Assembly: GCA_021823625.1 (NCBI GenBank)
Contig: JAKANS010000031.1
Span: forward strand, 1 to 41,436
Direction: 5' to 3'
DNA: 41,436 nucleotides
From: a bacterium
Lineage (GTDB): Bacteria > Verrucomicrobiota > Verrucomicrobiia > Limisphaerales > J093
Shown here: piece by piece, positions 33,740-41,403 of the stretch
Layout: each line of letters opens with the position of its first letter
Numbering within the stretch: the stretch's first letter is position 1
Program-made: the position numbers and the translations under genes
Notes under the pieces: model-generated
Database searches by the model: none
What the model saw: only the letters and a program-made list of their open reading frames with translations
What the model was told of the DNA's origin: nothing

Positions 33740-36213
33740 GGCTTCGGCCAGTTCAGGTGCCGGTGCAGAAAGTCGAACGTTCCCACGCCGTGGATCGAGT
33801 GCGGGCCGTTGAAGAACTCGATTTCCGTCCGGTCACCCAAACCGAGTTTGTCGTACAGCCGGCGCGTCTTCGCGAACTCGTACGCCACCCATTCGTCGGG
33901 CGCCACGCCGTCGTCGTGGCCGCGCTCGACCATGAACGGCCGCGGGCAGATCAGCCAGCTCAGCTCGGCGTAGTTGAACGTGTTGCCGAGATTCCATTCC
34001 GGCATGTCGTACTCCATTGTCCAGAGATAGGAATACGGCGAGCGCGCGGAGACGTTTTTCCAGATCCACTCGTTGTAGTCCGCGGAGCAAATGCTCAGGC
34101 AATAGCGATCCACCAGCACCGGCACGCGCATCGCCGTCTTGCCGCCGTAGCTTAGGCCGTAAAAGGCGATCCGCTGGGAATCGACGAAGTCCTGCGCCGC
34201 CAGCCAGTCGGTGATGACTTCGTGCTGCCGGACGATGAAGGACCACAGCGTCAGCCCCAGCGGCTGGGCTTTGCGCAAAACCTGGCGGAACCGCGTGCCG
34301 CCAAGGTACGGATTCTGCGGGGCGAACGTGACCAAGCCCCGCTCCGCCAGCCGGTAGGCGAACTGGTGGTAAGCCGCGTTCTGAACCCGCGGATCGGCGA
34401 CATCCGTTGGCCGTCCTTCCAAGCCGTGCTGGCAAACGACCACGGGCCGCCGCTCGCCCGCCTTCATGCCCGCCGGCAGCACCAGGGTGCCGTACGCGAA
34501 CACATCCGGATGCACGTCCAGCATCACTTCATAACCGCGAATGCCGTTGGTTTCGTAAAGCAGGCGGCTGCGCGGATTCGGCGGGAGCGACGCGTGCGGG
34601 ATTTCACCGACGACCTCGCGGCGGAAGTAGTCGCGATACGAAACGACGCTGTTGGTGAACGCCGCGGCGCTGCTCAAGTCGGCTTGCTTCCAAAACGCGC
34701 GGCGCGTGTATTCCGACTCGCGCATGAGATGCTGGGTGTCTTCGAGGATTTGCGCGTACTGGCGCCGCTCGCGGGCGACGGCGTCCGGGAGTGGCCCGGT
34801 CTCGTGCGGTGGTTCACCGAGGCGCTGGTCAAGTCCGTCTCCGTGTGGCTGCAATTCCCGGCAGAAACGAACCAGCGTAGCCCATTCGCCGATGGCGCCG
34901 GCGCCAGCGTTGATGAAACTCGGCGGCGTGTCGCCCAAGCGTCCGCGCTCGGTCTCGTTATAAACTTCGTCGAACGTCGGCTGCCAAAGCCGGCCCGGCG
35001 CCCCGCCGTTCGCGTCCGTATGCACGACTTCGGGGTACTTCCCGAACTCCACCCACAGTCCGCGCGGCACGATCAGGCGCGCGATCTCCGCGTCGCCGAA
35101 GTCGCGCACCAACGACCACACGTTGCGATAAATCGGCTCCTCCCAAAGCCGCTCGCGGGGTCCGAAGTAGCCGGACACCGCGCTGGAGCGGATGCGCGGG
35201 TCAAGTGCGGCGGTGTAGAAAGCGATCATGCCACCTTCGCCGTAGCCGACCACGCCCAGACTCTGCAGCCCTTTGGGTGCGGTCGAACGCAGCTTGAACC
35301 AGGCCTTGAGGTCGTCTGGTTCCGCGAGCCCCTGACGCGTGGCTACCAGCCAATCGGCGGCGGCCAACACCTTTTGGACTTCGTAACCGGCGGGCGTTCG
35401 CCCCATTTCGTAACTGGCCCGCCAGAGCGTCTCCCGCGGACCATGCTGAACCGTCGGCCCGCCGGGACTTCCCGCACTGCTCCCGGCGCGGCCGTTCAGC
35501 GCCGGCACGATCACGCGACAACCGTACTCGGCCAGCCGTCGCGCGAATTGCCATTTGTCCGGGACGCCGGGCTGAAGGCCGGCCAGTTGCTCGGGCGTCC
35601 AGTCGCAATCCGGGATGGCAATGACATCCGCCTTCGGCTGGCCGTCGGGCATGAGCAGCAAGCCTTCGCCCTCGACGCCGCGAAACACGGTCCAGGCAAC
35701 AGCGTAGATGCGGTAGCCGGGACCGCGGCCGACTTCCGCTGGATTCGCGGAAAGGTCGGAAGCCGGCGTGACGTTCGCGACGAAACGCATTTGCACCGGC
35801 TCGCGCGCGTCCACAACACCGAGAATTTCGCGCAGCCGCGCGCGGTTCGTTTTGGCTGACGCGAAAAGCCAATCAAGCAGCGCGTCCGCTGAGTTGCCCT
35901 CCCTGGCTTCGACACGAACTCGCAACGCCTCGGCCGTGCGACGCCACGCTTCCGCGCGCCTGGCCGGCAAGGCCGCCAGTTCGCGGTCCAGGTAGCGGTC
36001 GATGCCGCCGACCATCTCGGCAGCGAGGTCGCCGGAGGCGGTCAGGGGTTGGGTACCGGTCAGGGGGGCGGGCGTCGCGCTCTCGGCGGCTGAAGCGTGA
36101 CCGCCCAGGCACGTGAGGGCGCCACCCACAAGCACTACGATCAGCCGGTCGCGGACTGACCAACCTCGCAGGCGAACCAGCGCACGAAGCGGTGAGCGAA
36201 CGGGGGTATGCAT
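33736..36213 (-). CDS. Secreted protein with two tandem alpha/beta-hydrolase domains
   Basis: An 825-residue exported protein. ATG 36213 is chosen since it leads into RLIVVLVGGALTCLGGHASAAES, a signal peptide. Two alpha/beta-hydrolase domains follow. In the first, the nucleophile elbow reads VVGYGEGGMIAFY, so the expected Ser is Glu (E326) and this half is probably non-catalytic. In the second, GLSYGGKTAM carries a proper Ser (S688), with PVVVCQHGLEGRP as the oxyanion strand, HDDGVAPDEW for the acid and HSIHG for the His. The family resembles acetyl-xylan-esterase/dienelactone-hydrolase-like esterases of polysaccharide loci. The stop overlaps the propeller-like gene's GTG, which suggests coupled translation. 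Confidence 0.8.
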   Translation of the reverse strand: MHTPVRSPLRALVRLRGWSVRDRLIVVLVGGALTCLGGHASAAESATPAPLTGTQPLTASGDLAAEMVGGIDRYLDRELAALPARRAEAWRRTAEALRVRVEAREGNSADALLDWLFASAKTNRARLREILGVVDAREPVQMRFVANVTPASDLSANPAEVGRGPGYRIYAVAWTVFRGVEGEGLLLMPDGQPKADVIAIPDCDWTPEQLAGLQPGVPDKWQFARRLAEYGCRVIVPALNGRAGSSAGSPGGPTVQHGPRETLWRASYEMGRTPAGYEVQKVLAAADWLVATRQGLAEPDDLKAWFKLRSTAPKGLQSLGVVGYGEGGMIAFYTAALDPRIRSSAVSGYFGPRERLWEEPIYRNVWSLVRDFGDAEIARLIVPRGLWVEFGKYPEVVHTDANGGAPGRLWQPTFDEVYNETERGRLGDTPPSFINAGAGAIGEWATLVRFCRELQPHGDGLDQRLGEPPHETGPLPDAVARERRQYAQILEDTQHLMRESEYTRRAFWKQADLSSAAAFTNSVVSYRDYFRREVVGEIPHASLPPNPRSRLLYETNGIRGYEVMLDVHPDVFAYGTLVLPAGMKAGERRPVVVCQHGLEGRPTDVADPRVQNAAYHQFAYRLAERGLVTFAPQNPYLGGTRFRQVLRKAQPLGLTLWSFIVRQHEVITDWLAAQDFVDSQRIAFYGLSYGGKTAMRVPVLVDRYCLSICSADYNEWIWKNVSARSPYSYLWTMEYDMPEWNLGNTFNYAELSWLICPRPFMVERGHDDGVAPDEWVAYEFAKTRRLYDKLGLGDRTEIEFFNGPHSIHGVGTFDFLHRHLNWPKP

Positions 36214-36333
36214 GGCGGCGAAGCTACTATGTCCACCCGCACCGCGCGAGATCCGCGTGCGACTCCGAAGTTGGTTCGGCCGGGTGAGGAAAACCACGCC
36301 AGCGCACCGCGGGCCTGGCGCAGCCCGCCGGAT

Positions 36334-36672
36334 TCAATCGCAGTGAAAGACTTCTTCCATGTTCGCCCACCACTCGCCCGCGGCGCGGTTTTCCAGCGGC
36401 TTCTGGCAAGGAATGCAGAACGACCACCAGCGCTGCGTGGTCGGGTCGGCGGCCATCTTCGCCATGTCGGCGGCGAAGTCGCCGCCGGTGTATTCGAAGT
36501 AGCTGAAGAGGTAGTGCCGGCCGTCGTCGAGTTGGCGAAGGTAGATCGAGTAGTTCTGGATCTGGCACTGCTTGATCATCTTCAACACGTCCGGCCAGAC
36601 GGCGGCGTGGAGTTGCTTGTATTCGTCGAGTTTGTCGGCGTTGAGGCCGATGACCATTCCGTAGCGTTTCAC
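36334..36672 (-). CDS. rhaM: L-rhamnose mutarotase
   Basis: A 112-residue protein, typical in length for RhaM (about 104), which interconverts alpha and beta anomers of L-rhamnose. Family marks: RYGMVIGLNADKLDEYKQLH with the catalytic-site Tyr and His, VWPDVLKMIKQCQIQNYSIYL, YLFSYFEYTG, and QRWWSFCIPCQ with the paired Trp. The start is a GTG at 36672, ten bases after the stop of the orphan rhaT tail, with an AAGG between, which is the expected rhaT-rhaM junction of an undisturbed operon. The intact rhaT now lies 2.2 kb upstream, beyond a restriction-modification pair. Confidence 0.93.
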   Translation of the reverse strand: MKRYGMVIGLNADKLDEYKQLHAAVWPDVLKMIKQCQIQNYSIYLRQLDDGRHYLFSYFEYTGGDFAADMAKMAADPTTQRWWSFCIPCQKPLENRAAGEWWANMEEVFHCD

Positions 36673-36682
36673 GCGTTGCCTT

Positions 36683-36793
36683 TCATTTGGCGGCGAGGTC
36701 GCCGAGATAGTTGCCGTAAGTCAGGAGCAGCACCGCGCTCACCAGCACCAGCAGGGCGAGGGCGACCGTTCGATGCGTCGCCCGCCGGCAGGC
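36683..36793 (-). pseudogene. Orphan 3' end of rhaT (last 36 codons)
   Basis: Read on the minus strand this gives ACRRATHRTVALALLVLVSA followed by VLLLTYGNYLGDLAAK and TGA, identical at the protein level to the end of the full rhaT at 38846. At the DNA level 7 of 111 bases differ and every change is synonymous. It has no start and ends abruptly at 36793, where the sequence turns into the spacer of the XcyI-like gene. It sits at the normal rhaT position next to rhaM, so it is what remains of an earlier rhaT after the island was acquired. Confidence 0.88.
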
Positions 36794-36879
36794 CAATGCT
36801 GGCTAACGCCTCTGTACCCGCATCCGTATACATCTGGCGCAAAACGATTGAAGTCCAACGCCCAAAGTACGCCGGCGGA

Positions 36880-37854
36880 CTACGTCCCGGTTGTCCGGAT
36901 CCCAACCAGTGACACAAGCTGGTCGCGGAAATCTTTGAATGCTTTTGAATTCGGCGTGAGCAACTCGGGCAGACTGAAGAAACGGAGGGTGGTTGGCGAC
37001 TTTTCGCGTGCCTTCCTGAGATCCAGATTGAGAACGTTGTATATGGTCCAGAACTCGACGAAGCCCTGCCGCTTGGCGGTCTGGTGGCTCTTCTCTGCTT
37101 CTCCCAGACGGTTCCAAATGTTCGACTTGTCGCTGCCACCTTTGATTTCAATGGCGACGATTCTCCTCAGCGTTCGCGGTGAAACCTCTTCCACCACACT
37201 GATGTCCGGATCGCTCGAAAATGTGATGACGACTTTCCGGCTCGAAGCGTTCAGCAATTCGATTCGCTTCGCGCTGGACGAGCCGATCGCGTGATTAACG
37301 ATCGACTCGATGAGCTCGAAGACGGCCCGGTTTGCCAACCTCCCGATCTGGGTGTTGATTCCGCCCCGCAACTGGGGACCGAGGGTTAGCAGTGCTAGAT
37401 CCTCCAGAAGGTCGAGGCTGAGCCCGCCTATGCCGATCTCGCGGATCAACTCCGACGCTCGCTCGATCAGTGCGGCGCATAACGGTCTGACCTCCCCGGA
37501 GGCCGACTGCGACAAGCGGTTGTCTTCCTCCATGACCTTGAAGCGCCCCAGCTTCCCCTTGTTGTAGAACTCCTTTTGGCTGAAACCGAGAAGCAACCGA
37601 TAGTAGCCGAGGAGACGCGGATTTGCCGTGAGTAATGAGGGGACTGCAAAAACAAAATCACCGCGAATGCCCCGGCTTGCCAGTTCCTTCAAATCACCCG
37701 CGTCCGCGAGTGTGTCGAGATCGGCGTTGATCGTTCGAAGGTCCAAGTTTCGGATGGTGGCTGACAGCGCCTGTTGAAAGCAGAGCCTCCGGTAGGTGTC
37801 CAGACCGCTGGCGATGTTCGCCTGCAGTTTCGAGGAGGGTAAGTGTATCTTCAT
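36880..37854 (-). CDS. XcyI/Cfr9I-family type II restriction endonuclease
   Basis: A 324-residue protein that looks like the XcyI family, whose known members cut CCCGGG. The PD-(D/E)xK core reads SSDPDISVVEE (P216-D217) and then RIVAIEIKGGSDKSN with E236-I-K238, followed by WNRLGEAEKSHQTAKRQGFVE, which is characteristic of this family. The N-terminal part is helical (LQANIASGLDTYRRLCFQQA). The start at 37854 lies inside the methyltransferase gene, an overlap of 161 bases in another frame, so expression is probably coupled to it. Base composition is lower in GC than the flanking metabolic genes. No controller (C) protein gene is present. Confidence 0.85.
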   Translation of the reverse strand: MKIHLPSSKLQANIASGLDTYRRLCFQQALSATIRNLDLRTINADLDTLADAGDLKELASRGIRGDFVFAVPSLLTANPRLLGYYRLLLGFSQKEFYNKGKLGRFKVMEEDNRLSQSASGEVRPLCAALIERASELIREIGIGGLSLDLLEDLALLTLGPQLRGGINTQIGRLANRAVFELIESIVNHAIGSSSAKRIELLNASSRKVVITFSSDPDISVVEEVSPRTLRRIVAIEIKGGSDKSNIWNRLGEAEKSHQTAKRQGFVEFWTIYNVLNLDLRKAREKSPTTLRFFSLPELLTPNSKAFKDFRDQLVSLVGIRTTGT

Positions 37855-38743
37855 GCTCGTGTTCAGGGTAGCGGTAACCGCTCCGTCGCCGCCCGTTGCC
37901 GGGCATGCTCAACGCGCGCTCCGCTTCGCGCACATACGCAGGGTTCAATTCGATCCCGACGTAACGTCGGCCTAAGTGTCGGGCAACCACGCCGACGGTG
38001 CCTGAGCCGAAGAACGGGTCGAACACTACATCTTTTGGCTTGGTCGAACCCAGCACACAAGGCACGACCAACTCTTCTGGAAAGGACGCGATGTGCGAAC
38101 CGCCCATGGCCGAGGTATTGATGCTCCATACCGAACGGCGATTCCGCCAGGAGCCATCCTCTGCCCGCTCCCGGACGGCGTCCGGGTAGTAGGCATAGCG
38201 TTCCGACTTTGAAAACATGAACAAATGTTCGTGCGCGCGAGTTGGACGGTCCTTTACGCTCTCGGGCATCGCATTCGGTTTATGCCAGATCACCTCGCTG
38301 CGGAGATACCAACCATCGGCCTGTAGCGCGAACGCCAGACGCCAGGGTACGCCGAGCAGGTCCTTGTCCTTAAGGCCGGGAGGATTGTCCGGACGAACGC
38401 TCATGGCCCGGTTGGGGTTTTTCTTGTCGGGAGCGCGCCAACCGCGATTTCCGCTGGTGAACCCGTCGCCGATATTCAGCCAAAGGACTCCGTCGGGACG
38501 CAATACGCGGCGCACCTCGCCAAACAGGCCCGTCAGTGTGGTGATAAAGCCGGCCAGCGTGTCCTCCAATCCTATCTGCCCCGAAATCCCATAGTCCCGA
38601 AGACCCCAGTAGGGCGGAGAAGTCACCACACACTGTGCAAAATCCGCCGGCATACGCGGTAGAATCGCACGCGCATCACCCTCGATGACCATCGAGCCAC
38701 CTATCGCAATCGGTGGTGGCGTTGGAATTTCAATTGTGTCCAT
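37694..38743 (-). CDS. N4-cytosine DNA methyltransferase of the XcyI-like system
   Basis: A 349-residue beta-class methyltransferase. Motif order is IV then I: TSPPYWGLRDYG at 41-52 (SPPY, as in N4-cytosine enzymes) and FDPFFGSGTVGVVARHLG at 241-258, with YVGIELNPAYV next. The HKPNAMPESVKDRPTRAHEH segment is typical of the branch that includes M.XcyI and M.Cfr9I. It should protect the host against the endonuclease that follows. The ATG at 38743 is preferred; the frame is open farther upstream. The last 53 or so codons overlap the endonuclease start and look less like a methyltransferase (Arg/His-rich), suggesting a C-terminal extension beyond the core of about 295 residues. Confidence 0.88.
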   Translation of the reverse strand: MDTIEIPTPPPIAIGGSMVIEGDARAILPRMPADFAQCVVTSPPYWGLRDYGISGQIGLEDTLAGFITTLTGLFGEVRRVLRPDGVLWLNIGDGFTSGNRGWRAPDKKNPNRAMSVRPDNPPGLKDKDLLGVPWRLAFALQADGWYLRSEVIWHKPNAMPESVKDRPTRAHEHLFMFSKSERYAYYPDAVRERAEDGSWRNRRSVWSINTSAMGGSHIASFPEELVVPCVLGSTKPKDVVFDPFFGSGTVGVVARHLGRRYVGIELNPAYVREAERALSMPGNGRRRSGYRYPEHEHEDTLTLLETAGEHRQRSGHLPEALLSTGAVSHHPKLGPSNDQRRSRHTRGRG

Positions 38744-38807
38744 CTCGAACAACCACGATCCTATGGTCAACCTCGACGTTTGAGAAGGCCGAAAGTCGCT
38801 TCGCACC

Positions 38808-38825
38808 GCCGCCTCCGGAGGCGGC
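38808..38825. repeat. Perfect 18-bp palindrome between the methyltransferase gene and rhaT
   Basis: GCCGCCTCCGGAGGCGGC is a perfect palindrome 21 bases past the rhaT stop (minus strand) and 65 bases before the methyltransferase ATG. It could be a weak terminator for rhaT, an operator for the R-M genes, or part of the recombination junction. No T-run follows it. Confidence 0.45.
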
Positions 38826-38831
38826 GTCGAT

Positions 38832-38956
38832 ACGCGTTCCCCCCTTCATTTGGCGGCGAGATCGCCGAGATAATTCCCGTAAGTGAGCAGCAGCACCGCG
38901 CTCACCAGCACCAGCAGGGCCAGGGCGACCGTTCGGTGCGTCGCCCGCCGGCAGGC
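38832..38956. repeat. Direct repeat of the rhaT end (partner of 36671-36793)
   Basis: This block contains the last 36 codons of rhaT plus about 14 bases beyond the stop, including an ACGCGTT that in the other copy leads into the rhaM start. It is about 93 percent identical to 36671-36793, in the same orientation, and the two copies bracket the XcyI-like restriction-modification pair. Confidence 0.85.
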
Positions 38957-39913
38957 GCGCCACTCGCGCAGGATCACGCCGACGACGTTGCTGAACAACA
39001 CCAGCATGATCATGTGAATCGCCCAGCTCGTGAGCTTGTAGGCGCCCATCCGCACGTGGCCGAGGTTATAGAAGAAGAACTGGCCGTACCAGAACAGCCC
39101 GGTGACGACGGCCAACGCCCAGTTCAAAGGCAGGCTGGCCCGCTCCAGTCCGGCCGGCAGTTCGACGAGTTCACCCAGCGTTTTGTGCCGCGCATGCAGC
39201 CACAGGCAATACGCCGTCGTCGTCAGAAAGGCGCCGGTGTTCGAGAAGATATAGACGACGTTCCCGCGCCAGATGCCGGCGCCGTGGGCGGTCGCCACAT
39301 CGGCGATCGGTTCGCCGGCTTCGAGCGCGAAGCCATAGACCGCCGAGAGCACGCCGGCGAGCAACGACAGCAGCAGGCCCTTGGGCAGCGAAAACTCGCC
39401 CGCCGCCGACTGATCGCTCAGGTCGCGCTCCTTCATTCGTCCCGCCGCCCCGGCCAGCGCGATGCCCACCGTGCCGACGACGATGCCGGCCACGATCCAA
39501 TCCGCGCCGGTCTTGTGCAGCGTGGCCCCGAGCGTGCCCTTCACCAGCGGCGGAATGAGCGTGCCCAGCACACTCGAAAGCCCGACGGCGATGGCGTAGG
39601 TGAGGGAGAAACCAATATAGCGAATCGAAATGCCAAACGCCGTCCCGCCGATGCCGTAGGCCGCGCCGAGCAGGAACGAATCGCGCATGGCACTGCGGGG
39701 CGCCTCGCGGAGGACCGCCAGGAGGTCGGGGATGGTCACCAGCGCGCCGAGGAGGGGCAGCAGGAACCAGCAGAACGCCGCCTGCGTGAGCCAGTAGGTC
39801 TGCCACGACCAGCGCTTGACCCGCTTCTGCGGCGTGTAGCAGGTCGCGGCGAAGAACGCGCCGATGCCGTGCAAGAGCACGCCGAGCAGAGGATTGGGGG
39901 AGATGGGATTCAC
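38846..39913 (-). CDS. rhaT: L-rhamnose-proton symporter
   Basis: A 355-residue inner-membrane transporter, close to the length of E. coli RhaT (344), that imports L-rhamnose with protons. It has about ten membrane helices; visible ones include LLGVLLHGIGAFFAATCY, YWLTQAAFCWFLLPLLGALV, LLLSLLAGVLSAVYGFALEA, and HMIMLVLFSNVVGVILREW. The GTG at 39913 gives the usual start NPISPNPLLGVLLHG, whereas the open frame upstream has no transporter features. Gene order with rhaM suggests a former rhaT-rhaM operon that is now interrupted. Rhamnose kinase, isomerase and aldolase genes are not in the window. Confidence 0.92.
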   Translation of the reverse strand: MNPISPNPLLGVLLHGIGAFFAATCYTPQKRVKRWSWQTYWLTQAAFCWFLLPLLGALVTIPDLLAVLREAPRSAMRDSFLLGAAYGIGGTAFGISIRYIGFSLTYAIAVGLSSVLGTLIPPLVKGTLGATLHKTGADWIVAGIVVGTVGIALAGAAGRMKERDLSDQSAAGEFSLPKGLLLSLLAGVLSAVYGFALEAGEPIADVATAHGAGIWRGNVVYIFSNTGAFLTTTAYCLWLHARHKTLGELVELPAGLERASLPLNWALAVVTGLFWYGQFFFYNLGHVRMGAYKLTSWAIHMIMLVLFSNVVGVILREWRACRRATHRTVALALLVLVSAVLLLTYGNYLGDLAAK

Positions 39914-40235
39914 GTTTGTATTTGGTTTAGTCGGTGAGTCCGCAGGCTGGGGTTCTGCATCAGCAGCCCGCTCTCTAGACCACGAGCACCCGGATTGTCG
40001 CGGTAGCACCACGACGAACCCGCGCCCGGTCCAGTCCACCTTGTCCCAATAGCCCGCGACCGGCTTGGCGAGTCGCCGTCGGTGAACGCTTCGCCAATCA
40101 GCGCCGCCATCCCCGGCGTGGCGAAGCAGACCGCGCTGATCTGGATGCTGTTAAATTTCAACGCCCGTCGGTTCTCCAAATACTTTGGCTGCCAGGCCTT
40201 AGAACCCGCGCCGGATTGCAGACAACAACGAGAAT
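39914..40235 (-). other. Region with no certain gene; possible decayed coding remnant
   Basis: These 322 bases upstream of rhaT contain a short minus-strand frame with a protein-like stretch, NSIQISAVCFATPGMAALIG, then EAFTDGD. One base on, another frame reads RLAKPVAGYWDKVDWTGRGF. Together they look like the remains of one coding sequence with a shift near 40070. I do not recognise the family. Any rhaT promoter should also be here, but none is obvious. Confidence 0.35.
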
Positions 40236-40715
40236 TCAGTTTCTGCCGGCTGAAATGAGTCGATGGCACCCTCCAATCCGCTCTGAAAACGCCTCCCCTC
40301 CGACGAGAAACAACTCATCTAAGTTCCAGTAGTGGTAACTTTGCGGCGGGCGAAAGCCCGTGCGGCGTTTGCGAAGCGATTTGAGCGGGACTGGTTCCGG
40401 CAGTTGCCAGCGCCGTCCAACTTGAATGGCGTATCCCATGATCAGTCCGGCGAAATAGATGTCGAACTCGGGCTTTGTGAGACCGCTGCCTCTATTGAAC
40501 TTTCTCCACAAGGAACTCGGAGCCGCCGCTGTCAAGCCTGCGACTTCAAATGCGCCAACGATGCCTTGCGTGTTTCCCGAAGCGTAAACCACCACCAAGT
40601 CTCCGCGTTGGAGCCGCGGTTTCACGCGTCGCAGTTCCACCGTCTTGGTTCCGGCGAAGATGGAGTCAGCGAATCGTGGACGAATTGAGAGGAGGAGAGC
40701 GTGATTGGTGGCCAT
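40236..40715 (-). CDS. ASCH-domain protein
   Basis: A 159-residue PUA-like protein of the ASCH superfamily, whose members bind RNA or nucleotides. The fold's first strands and signature are clear: ALLLSIRPRFADSIFAGTKT, VELRRVKPRLQRGDLVVVYA and IVGAFEVAGL. The C-terminus is basic (LKSLRKRRTGFRPPQSYHYW). The ATG at 40715 lies one base after the stop of the upstream EVE/PUA-like gene; a GTG at 40730 would overlap that gene. ASCH proteins often pair with GNAT- or PIN-type partners in toxin-antitoxin-like loci, and the neighbour fits such a pair. Confidence 0.82.
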   Translation of the reverse strand: MATNHALLLSIRPRFADSIFAGTKTVELRRVKPRLQRGDLVVVYASGNTQGIVGAFEVAGLTAAAPSSLWRKFNRGSGLTKPEFDIYFAGLIMGYAIQVGRRWQLPEPVPLKSLRKRRTGFRPPQSYHYWNLDELFLVGGEAFSERIGGCHRLISAGRN

Positions 40716-40716
40716 A

Positions 40717-41403
40717 TCAGGTGAGAGCACATCCGTGTTTGTAGATCGCGGCGAACTGTGAATCGGAAATTCTGCGTGGCGACATGAATGGGCCGCGAAT
40801 GCCCATTGCTTTAAGTTTATCCATGCCGACCGGCGTCGTGAATCGCTCGGTCATCCGAAAACGAAACGCAACGATGTCATTCGACACATCGCGGTCTGCG
40901 GCGGCGTAAACATCCGGCCATTGGTAAACACCGAGCCGCTGGAACCGGCGAAGCAAGTCTTTCGGTTTGCCAACGACAACATCCTCCAACTGGGAGCAGG
41001 CCTTGATTGTCATGGAGCCAGCACCGTCCCCCTGGCTCACGTACCAGAGGACTCTTCCCGGAGAGGTAAGATTGTTGTTCTTCGCGCTACGGTAGTAAGC
41101 GCCCTCGACTCCGAGGTGCAGGTCCTCGCGCAGGCCAAAAAGCAATTGAGAACCAAGTTCGACGTCGAAGAAGTGCTGCGCCCACTGCGGGCGAATCGAA
41201 ACGATGAAGGTCGGCACTTCGGCGTCGGTCACCTTTGCGGGCCAGAGTTGCCGCTCAATAGCCGCGATAGCCTCGGGTCCTCGCAGTTCAGCGACGGCCA
41301 AAATAACAGTTACTGACAAGTCTTTAGGATAGACTACACGAATGGGAAGTGTTAGGGTTGGGCCTGGCGAAGCAGGACGGACGGAAACTCGATCATCAAT
41401 CAT
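40717..41403 (-). CDS. EVE/PUA-like protein, probable remnant or short form of a GNAT-fused partner
   Basis: A 228-residue protein. The first 65 residues (IRVVYPKDLSVTVILAVAEL) do not match a complete domain I know. The rest resembles the PUA/EVE-like C-terminal part of actinobacterial GNAT-fusion proteins: TFIVSIRPQWAQHFFD, LHLGVEGAYYRSAKNNNLTS, GRVLWYVSQGDGAGSMTIKA, VVVGKPKDLLRRFQRLGVYQ, then MSPRRISDSQFAAIYKHG. No acetyltransferase motif is visible, so the N-terminal domain may have been lost. An in-frame stop precedes the ATG at 41403, so this start is firm within the window. It is one base from the ASCH gene and surely cotranscribed. The family recollection is from memory. Confidence 0.6.
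   Translation of the reverse strand: MIDDRVSVRPASPGPTLTLPIRVVYPKDLSVTVILAVAELRGPEAIAAIERQLWPAKVTDAEVPTFIVSIRPQWAQHFFDVELGSQLLFGLREDLHLGVEGAYYRSAKNNNLTSPGRVLWYVSQGDGAGSMTIKACSQLEDVVVGKPKDLLRRFQRLGVYQWPDVYAAADRDVSNDIVAFRFRMTERFTTPVGMDKLKAMGIRGPFMSPRRISDSQFAAIYKHGCALT

Noticed and set aside
36880..38743. Depletion of CCCGGG sites as a sign of long-resident XcyI-like activity
   Set aside because: At least five CCCGGG sites occur in the window (2398, 3708, 11910, 21012, 24100), so no avoidance is evident. A genome-wide count would be needed.
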